Source: JAKQDP01 sp964536975
GTDB taxonomy: Bacteria; Patescibacteriota; Patescibacteriia; 2-01-FULL-39-33
Length of the DNA: 11,471 bases
Assembly: GCA_964536975.1 (NCBI GenBank)
Contig: CAZHYS010000019.1
Span: forward strand, 1-11,471
Direction of reading: 5' to 3'
The number at the start of each line of letters is the position of its first letter. Position 1 is the first letter of the stretch. This document shows, piece after piece, positions 7,314 to 11,471 of this stretch. Under the pieces are notes generated by a model. The model made no database searches, was not told the origin of the DNA, and saw only the letters and a program-made list of their open reading frames with translations. A program made the position numbers and the translations under genes.

Positions 7314-7991
7314 ATGCCGGATAGACAAGCGACAAAAAATACACCCTCCACGCAAAAATATCTGAACATTGCCGAGATTCGCGATGATTGCGTGGTCATG
7401 AAAGACGGGACATTGAGGTCGGTGATTATCGTCTCCAGTATTAATTTTGCTTTGAAATCGGAAGACGAGCAGAACGCTATTTTTGCCGCCTATATCTCTT
7501 TTTTGAATTCCTTGGAAGCGCCGCTGCAAATAGTGGTTCAGTCGCGGCAGTTGAATTTGGATGCTTATTTGGAAAAAATAAAAGAATCGGCGCGGGCGCA
7601 AACCAACGAGCTGTTGAAATTGCAGACCAATGAATATCTCCAATACATTTCCGAGTTGGTGGAACTGGGCGATATTATGTCCAAGAAGTTTTATGTCATC
7701 GTGTCCTTTGATCCGTCATCCAATCGGCGGCGGGGATTCTGGCAACGGGGCAATGATGTTTTGTCGCCGACCAAGGTGATTAATCTCAAACAGAAAGAAT
7801 TTGCCAAACGCCACAAAGACTTGTTTGTCCGGGTGGACAAGGTGCTGTCGGGTCTGGCCAGCATGGGGCTAAGGGCATCAGTATTAGATACCCAATCGTT
7901 GATTGAATTGTATTATAATACCTATAATCCGGAAGTTTCCAAAAATCAAAAAATGGCTGACTTAAATAAGTTAAATTTAGAAGATCAATAA
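7314..7991 (+). CDS. TraC-like protein (stand-alone VirB4 N-terminal-type domain)
   Basis: 225 residues, no membrane segment and no P-loop. The segment from residue 14, with DDCVVMKDGTLRSVIIVSS (about 24-42), INFALKSEDEQNAIFAAYISFLNSL (43-67) and PLQIVVQSRQLNLDAYL (70-86), followed by MSKKFYVIVSFD (122-133), looks like the N-terminal domain that precedes the ATPase in VirB4/TraC proteins. Such a TraC-like domain commonly occurs as a separate gene next to VirB4 in CPR genomes. The following gene has its own N-terminal region before its ATPase, so this looks like an extra or split copy rather than a simple broken VirB4. It starts 8 bp after the PrgI gene and ends 4 bp before the VirB4 ATG, indicating one transcript. 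The likely role is cytoplasmic-face adaptor of the VirB4 ATPase (inference). The spacing has no Shine-Dalgarno. Confidence 0.78.
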   Translation: MPDRQATKNTPSTQKYLNIAEIRDDCVVMKDGTLRSVIIVSSINFALKSEDEQNAIFAAYISFLNSLEAPLQIVVQSRQLNLDAYLEKIKESARAQTNELLKLQTNEYLQYISELVELGDIMSKKFYVIVSFDPSSNRRRGFWQRGNDVLSPTKVINLKQKEFAKRHKDLFVRVDKVLSGLASMGLRASVLDTQSLIELYYNTYNPEVSKNQKMADLNKLNLEDQ

Positions 7992-7995
7992 TTAC

Positions 7996-9900
7996 ATGTT
8001 TGAACCAAAAGACTTAAATCAACAAAGGCGAGTGGTGACGCCGGGAGAGGAAAGGCAGAAACTGACTCCTGCTCAAATAAGAGAGGCAAAGCGGCAGGAA
8101 GTAGAGGTCTCCAAAAAAAGCATTGAAGAAGAGCGGGTTTATCGTCGGGGCGTCGTTTCGGTCCGCGATCTCATCGCTCCGGCGGCGTTTGAGGTGTTTA
8201 GCTCCCATATCAAACTGGGTGGAATGTTTGCCCGGACTATTTTTGCCGTTGAATATCCTCGTTATATTAGTGTCGGCTGGTTTGCGCCGATAATCAATAT
8301 GGATGTCACTGCCGATATCGGGTTGTATTTTTATCCGGTACCATCGGCAGTTATTTTGAAACAGCTCAAGAAGAAAGTCGGTAACGTCCAGGCGCAGCTG
8401 ATGGGTGATGCGGAAAAGGGCGCGCCGCGCGATCCTTTGCGTGAGACAGCGCTTCGCGATATGGAAAAACTGCGTGACGATTTGACTCAAGGGGTGGAGC
8501 ATTTCTTTCAAGTTTCGGTCTACGTCACTTTTTACGCCAAGACCTTGGAAGAATTGGATCGCATTTCCGAGCGATTAGAGAACATCCTCGGTTCGCACCT
8601 GGTCTATTCCAAGCGGGTGTTCTATCAGGCCGAGCAAGGATTTAATTCCACTTTGCCGCTCGCTTTTGATGAATTGCAGATTTTGCTCAACATGAACAGT
8701 TCGCCGGCAGCCAGCTCATTTCCGTTCGTTTCTTCCGACCTCACCTCCGACGGGGGAGTCTTGTATGGCATCAACCGCCATAATAACAGCTTGATTCTAT
8801 TTGATCGGTTTTCTTTGCAAAATGCCAATACGGTAGTATTCGCCACTTCCGGCGCCGGCAAATCATACGCGATAAAATTGGAAGTGTTGCGTCATTTGAT
8901 GTTCGGCACGGAAATAATCATTATTGATCCGGAAAGAGAATACAAGCATTTGTGCGACGCGGTCGGCGGTACTTACATTGATATTTCTTTGAATTCCGAG
9001 AGCAAAATCAATCCGTTTGACTTACCGCGGTCAATGGGCGACGATTCTAAGCCGGCAGACATCATCAGAAGCGCGGTCATTACCGTCAAAGGATTAATTC
9101 GGCTGATGATCGGCAATATTACGCCGGAGGAAGATTCGCTGATAGACCGGGCGCTACTGGAAACTTACGCCAAGAAAGATATTACGCCGGATGTTGATTT
9201 GTCCCAGGCGGAACCGCCGGTTTTGACCGATTTGCAGGAAATTTTGGAAGGAATGGAAGGCGCGGAGGGAATTGCCTTGCGGCTCAAAAAATATACCGAA
9301 GGCACTTTTTCCGGCCTACTCAACAATCCGACCAACGTAGAAATGAAAAATCAGCTGGTGGTTTTCAGTGTTCGTGACCTGGAAGACGAATTAAAGCCGA
9401 TCGCCATCTATACCATAGTTAATTATATTTGGAATGTAGTTAGAAGCGAAATGAAAAAAAGGATTTTGGTGGTTGACGAGGCATGGTGGCTGATGCAGAG
9501 AGAGGATAGCGCCAAATTTATTTTTGCTCTGGTAAAGAGATGCCGTAAGTATTACTTGGGTGTGACTACCATCACTCAAGATGTCAATGATTTCTTGACT
9601 TCCGCTTATGGCCAGGCGATTGTCAACAACTCTTCTCTGCAACTGCTAATGAAACAAACGCCGTCGGCGGTTGATTTGGTGCAGAAGACTTTCATGTTGA
9701 CGGAAGGAGAAAAATATTTGCTCTTGGAATGCGGTGTAGGCGAGGGCATATTTTTTGCCGGCGCCAAGCACGCGGCGATCAAAGTGGTCGCGTCATACTC
9801 GGAAGATCAATTGATTACTTCCGACCCGCGACAACTGCTGGAGATTGAGCAGTCCAAAAAAGAATTTGCCGAAGCACTGGCGGCCGGGCAGATTGAATAG
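7996..9900 (+). CDS. virB4: VirB4-family type IV secretion ATPase
   Basis: 634 residues. Residues about 50-235 form the N-terminal VirB4/CagE-type domain (TIFAVEYPRYISVGWFAPI near 81-99). The ATPase domain follows: Walker A ATSGAGKS at 283-290 (Lys289, Ser290), a family motif DPEREYKHL at 311-319, Walker B ILVVDEAWWLM at 490-500 (Asp494, Glu495), and TTITQDVNDFL at 524-534 with the conserved Gln528. All catalytic residues expected of an active hexameric motor are present. VirB4 proteins power assembly and substrate passage at the inner membrane and occur in every type IV secretion-like system. Length is shorter than classic VirB4 (about 800), with part of the N-terminal function perhaps carried by the preceding TraC-like gene. 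The short 4-bp gap upstream indicates translational coupling. A 95-bp spacer with hairpin and G-run motif separates it from the next gene. Confidence 0.93.
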   Translation: MFEPKDLNQQRRVVTPGEERQKLTPAQIREAKRQEVEVSKKSIEEERVYRRGVVSVRDLIAPAAFEVFSSHIKLGGMFARTIFAVEYPRYISVGWFAPIINMDVTADIGLYFYPVPSAVILKQLKKKVGNVQAQLMGDAEKGAPRDPLRETALRDMEKLRDDLTQGVEHFFQVSVYVTFYAKTLEELDRISERLENILGSHLVYSKRVFYQAEQGFNSTLPLAFDELQILLNMNSSPAASSFPFVSSDLTSDGGVLYGINRHNNSLILFDRFSLQNANTVVFATSGAGKSYAIKLEVLRHLMFGTEIIIIDPEREYKHLCDAVGGTYIDISLNSESKINPFDLPRSMGDDSKPADIIRSAVITVKGLIRLMIGNITPEEDSLIDRALLETYAKKDITPDVDLSQAEPPVLTDLQEILEGMEGAEGIALRLKKYTEGTFSGLLNNPTNVEMKNQLVVFSVRDLEDELKPIAIYTIVNYIWNVVRSEMKKRILVVDEAWWLMQREDSAKFIFALVKRCRKYYLGVTTITQDVNDFLTSAYGQAIVNNSSLQLLMKQTPSAVDLVQKTFMLTEGEKYLLLECGVGEGIFFAGAKHAAIKVVASYSEDQLITSDPRQLLEIEQSKKEFAEALAAGQIE

Positions 9901-9930
9901 ATTATTAAAGGGGGAAACGTCTTCCTTATT

Positions 9931-9959
9931 TTTCCTCTCCCTACGAAAGGGAGGGAAAG
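9931..9959 (+). promoter_or_regulatory. Hairpin in leader of the VirB8-like gene
   Basis: CTCCCT (9937-9942) pairs perfectly with AGGGAG (9948-9953) around the loop ACGAA. The stem extends by T-G and C-G pairs (9936-9954, 9935-9955) and, after one mismatch, by T-A pairs to about 9931/9959. No T-run follows, so it is not a standard terminator. It could be an mRNA processing or stability element, or a REP-like palindrome. Upstream at 9913-9926 a weaker GGAA/TTCC hairpin is followed by a T-rich run (TTATTTTT, to 9933), a poor terminator candidate. Confidence 0.5.
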
Positions 9960-9966
9960 GGAGGGG
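9949..9966 (+). promoter_or_regulatory. G-quadruplex-type motif (four G-runs)
   Basis: GGG-A-GGG-AAA-GGG-A-GGGG gives four runs of at least three G with loops of 1, 3 and 1 nt, the canonical pattern for a stable G-quadruplex. It lies on the coding strand, hence in the mRNA, 29 nt before the ATG at 9996. Its first two G-runs are the 3' arm of the hairpin at 9931-9959, so the two structures cannot form together. Confidence 0.5.
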
Positions 9967-9995
9967 TTAAGAAAGAAGAAATAAAAAAATAATTT

Positions 9996-10574
9996 ATGGA
10001 CAGTAGAAAAAAAATAATAATTTCAATTTTAATTTTGATATTAATCGCAGTTTTGGCGGCGGGATTTTGGTGGTGGCGGAGTAATCGGTCGGCTGAAACT
10101 GAACCAGTGCCGACAGAAACTACTGGCCAGCCGAGCCAAGAAACATTGGATCAGGCGGCTTCGCTACCAGCACCAAGCGAAGAACGAATGGCGGCCGATC
10201 AGAAATATCCGTTGGATGTAAAGCAGCTAGCCTTCTCTTTTGCCGAGAGGTACGGCAGTTATTCCAGTCAGGGCGGATTTAAGAATTTGGAAGATTTGAA
10301 ATCGCTAATGACCGATAAAATGGCGGCTAAGATCAATAATTTCACTTTAGATACCAGGGTGAGCGGCGATAAGTATGAGGGTTATGACACCAGGGCGCTC
10401 ACTGGCGAATTTTTGGAATTTTCTGACAGCGCGGCCAAGCTTTTGGTCGGCACCCAGCGTTTTCATTATACCGAAGACGCGCTTGATCCGGAGATGTTTT
10501 ATCAAAATATCACCGTCTATCTGGTGAAAGTAGGCGGTGAATGGAAAATAGACGATGCTTATTGGGAGAAATAA
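9996..10574 (+). CDS. Single-pass membrane protein, possibly VirB8/NTF2-like
   Basis: 192 residues. A short basic N-terminus (MDSRKK) and one hydrophobic helix at about 7-26 (IIISILILILIAVLAAGFWW) anchor it in the membrane with the rest outside. A Pro/Thr/Glu/Gln-rich linker spans about 33-65. The domain from ~70 to 192 starts with helices (QLAFSFAERYGSYSSQGGF, LEDLKSLMTDKMAAKI) and ends in strands with YLVKVGGEWKIDDAYWEK. A terminal strand of the form 'V-GGEWKI' is typical of NTF2-like folds, including VirB8 and TcpC periplasmic domains. The size, topology and place after VirB4 fit a VirB8-like assembly factor, but the family call is tentative. The TTG- and GTG-free region before the ATG supports this start; ribosome-site signal is weak. 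Its 3' end overlaps the ComF gene by 20 bp. Confidence 0.75.
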   Translation: MDSRKKIIISILILILIAVLAAGFWWWRSNRSAETEPVPTETTGQPSQETLDQAASLPAPSEERMAADQKYPLDVKQLAFSFAERYGSYSSQGGFKNLEDLKSLMTDKMAAKINNFTLDTRVSGDKYEGYDTRALTGEFLEFSDSAAKLLVGTQRFHYTEDALDPEMFYQNITVYLVKVGGEWKIDDAYWEK

Positions 10575-11271
10575 TTGGCGCCGGTGGTGGGATTTTGCCT
10601 GCGATTGCCTTTTCCCCAAAAAGTGTTTTGGTTGTTATCGGGAAGGGGACTGGGTATGCGCGGATTGCCGGCCGAAGTTGAGAATAAGAAATTTTTGCGA
10701 ATGTCCGATTTGCCGCCGACCGTCGCCGGACGGACGAGCATGTGATAAATGCCGAGCGAGCTCATCTTTGGACGGCCTGTGGGTAGTGGCGGATTATGAA
10801 AATATCTTGATTAAAAAAATTATCACCTCCATAAAATATCAGTTTATCGTTGAACCGGCCAAAGAATTTGACCGGCTGTTTGAAAATTATTTCGCCAGAT
10901 TCCCTTTTTGGTCAAAAGATTTTTTATTGGTACCAGTGCCACTAGCCAAAAAACGTTTTTTGACTCGCGGTTTCAACCAGGCGGAATTGATAAGCTCGTC
11001 GTTGGTCAGAGCGTTTGGCAATAAGATCACCCCATTGTTGCGGCGAAATGTCTATCGGACGCCGCAGGTGGATTTGGACAGGCAAAAGCGATTGGAAAAT
11101 ATCCGAGGAAGCTTTTCTCTCGTTGATCCGATAGAAGAGAGGGCGAAAGATAGTCGGGTGGTATTAGTGGATGATGTTTATACCACTGGCGCGACAATGC
11201 AGGAGTGCGCCAAGGTATTGAAACATGCCGGTTTTCGGCAAGTTTGGGGTGTGGTAATCGCGAGGAATTAG
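10555..11271 (+). CDS. comF: ComF-family phosphoribosyltransferase
   Basis: 238 residues, the normal length for ComF/GntX-type proteins, which are needed for DNA uptake in transformable bacteria. An N-terminal zinc-finger region has paired cysteines: C24/C27, C35/C38, C50/C53 and C63/C66. The phosphoribosyltransferase domain follows, with VPVPLAKKR and RGFNQA (about 126-143), DLDRQKRLENIRGSF (173-187) and the PRPP-binding loop VLVDDVYTTGAT at 203-214. The catalytic acidic pair (DD) and the TTGAT loop are intact. The ATG at 10555 lies inside the end of the upstream gene in another frame, with GGAAAA about 10 nt before it. No ATG, GTG or TTG start lies between it and the zinc-finger cysteines, so the 20-bp overlap is probably real and implies coupled translation. 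Its exact reaction is not established in the family. Confidence 0.92.
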   Translation: MLIGRNNWRRWWDFACDCLFPKKCFGCYREGDWVCADCRPKLRIRNFCECPICRRPSPDGRACDKCRASSSLDGLWVVADYENILIKKIITSIKYQFIVEPAKEFDRLFENYFARFPFWSKDFLLVPVPLAKKRFLTRGFNQAELISSSLVRAFGNKITPLLRRNVYRTPQVDLDRQKRLENIRGSFSLVDPIEERAKDSRVVLVDDVYTTGATMQECAKVLKHAGFRQVWGVVIARN

Positions 11272-11274
11272 GGG

Positions 11275-11303
11275 TTTACAAAAATCATTGGAAATGTTAA
11301 AAT
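11275..11303 (+). promoter_or_regulatory. Sigma-70-type promoter for tRNA-Ser
   Basis: TTTACA (11275-11280, 5 of 6 to consensus -35) and TAAAAT (11298-11303, 5 of 6 to consensus -10) are separated by exactly 17 nt. A TG at 11295-11296 gives an extended -10. It begins 4 bp after the ComF stop and points at the tRNA; a transcript would start near 11310, giving a leader of about 73 nt. This is the clearest promoter in the window. Confidence 0.7.
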
Positions 11304-11314
11304 AGGGGAGCAAT

Positions 11315-11342
11315 TTGGTACATAAATATTGGTACATAAATA
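11315..11342 (+). repeat. Perfect 14-bp tandem repeat, two copies
   Basis: TTGGTACATAAATA occurs twice without a gap (11315-11328 and 11329-11342) in the tRNA leader. It is followed by a degenerate run of ATTGTT-like motifs to about 11378. The function is unknown. Confidence 0.85.
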
Positions 11343-11382
11343 ATTGTTAATCGTTAAATGTCAATTGTTGATTGTTGAAACT

Positions 11383-11471
11383 GGAGAGGTGGCAGAGTGG
11401 TCGAATGCGTCAGTCTTGAAAACTGAAGTCCCTTCACAGGGACCGTGGGTTCGAATCCCACCCTCTCCGCC
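11383..11471 (+). tRNA. tRNA-Ser(UGA), CCA end cut by window edge
   Basis: The acceptor stem GGAGAGG (11383-11389) pairs fully with CCTCTCC (11462-11468), with discriminator G11469. The anticodon stem TCAGT/ACTGA (11410-11414, 11422-11426) encloses CTTGAAA, giving anticodon TGA at 11417-11419, which reads UCA codons. A long variable arm (GTCCCT/AGGGAC around TCAC, from 11428) marks a class II serine tRNA. The T arm GTGGG/CCCAC encloses TTCGAAT. The last two bases are CC, so CCA is probably encoded and continues one base past the window. All stems are intact. Confidence 0.97.

Noticed and set aside
8014..8511. 165-codon open frame on the minus strand
   Set aside because: It is antisense to the well-supported VirB4 N-terminal region; its composition is that of a shadow frame.
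9905..9935. Intrinsic terminator after the VirB4 gene
   Set aside because: The GGAA/TTCC stem is only 4 bp plus wobble pairs and the T-run is interrupted; too weak to call.
1..11471. Alternative genetic code with UGA as glycine (known in some CPR lineages)
   Set aside because: All long frames run without internal TGA under the standard code, and conserved motifs need no recoding.

Overview
All genes lie on the + strand. The window looks like part of the chromosome of an ultra-small bacterium of the Patescibacteria/CPR type. That assignment is inference, based on the gene set (PrgI-family protein, stand-alone TraC-like protein, VirB4 ATPase, very long VirB6/TrbL-like protein, ComF), the high lysine and asparagine content, the near absence of Shine-Dalgarno sequences, and a free-standing four-helix-bundle (23S rRNA intervening-sequence type) gene. 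The standard code fits: Trp is TGG and no gene needs UGA read as sense.

Layout. Bases 1-930 hold the 3' part of a gene for an extracytoplasmic protein with a PKD-like region. Bases 953-3811 encode a 952-residue VirB6/TrbL-like polytopic membrane protein with a long polar tail. Two unrecognised proteins follow, at 3814-4845 (soluble, acidic) and 4896-6374 (helical ends, proline-rich middle). Bases 6375-6850 look like an insertion: a four-helix-bundle gene with one missing base near its start, between inverted arrays of a 9-nt repeat. The secretion-type genes then resume: PrgI-family (6856-7305), TraC-like (7314-7991), VirB4 ATPase (7996-9900). A 95-bp spacer holds a hairpin overlapping a four-tract G-run motif. 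It is followed by a one-pass membrane protein of possible VirB8/NTF2-like type (9996-10574) and a ComF-family phosphoribosyltransferase (10555-11271) that overlaps it by 20 bp. The window ends with a promoter, a perfect 14-bp tandem repeat and tRNA-Ser(UGA), whose 3' CCA is cut by the window edge.

How it works together (inference). The VirB6-, PrgI/VirB3-, VirB4- and possible VirB8-like proteins form the inner-membrane core of a type IV secretion-like machine. The PKD-like protein could be its surface part, and the two unknown proteins are candidate lineage-specific subunits. No VirB11, VirD4, relaxase, VirB2 pilin or outer-membrane core gene is present here, so DNA uptake, surface attachment and protein export are all open. 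The ComF gene at the end gives weak support to a DNA-uptake link. No gene-free stretch exceeds 300 bases; the largest spacers (about 60-110 bp) are described below.
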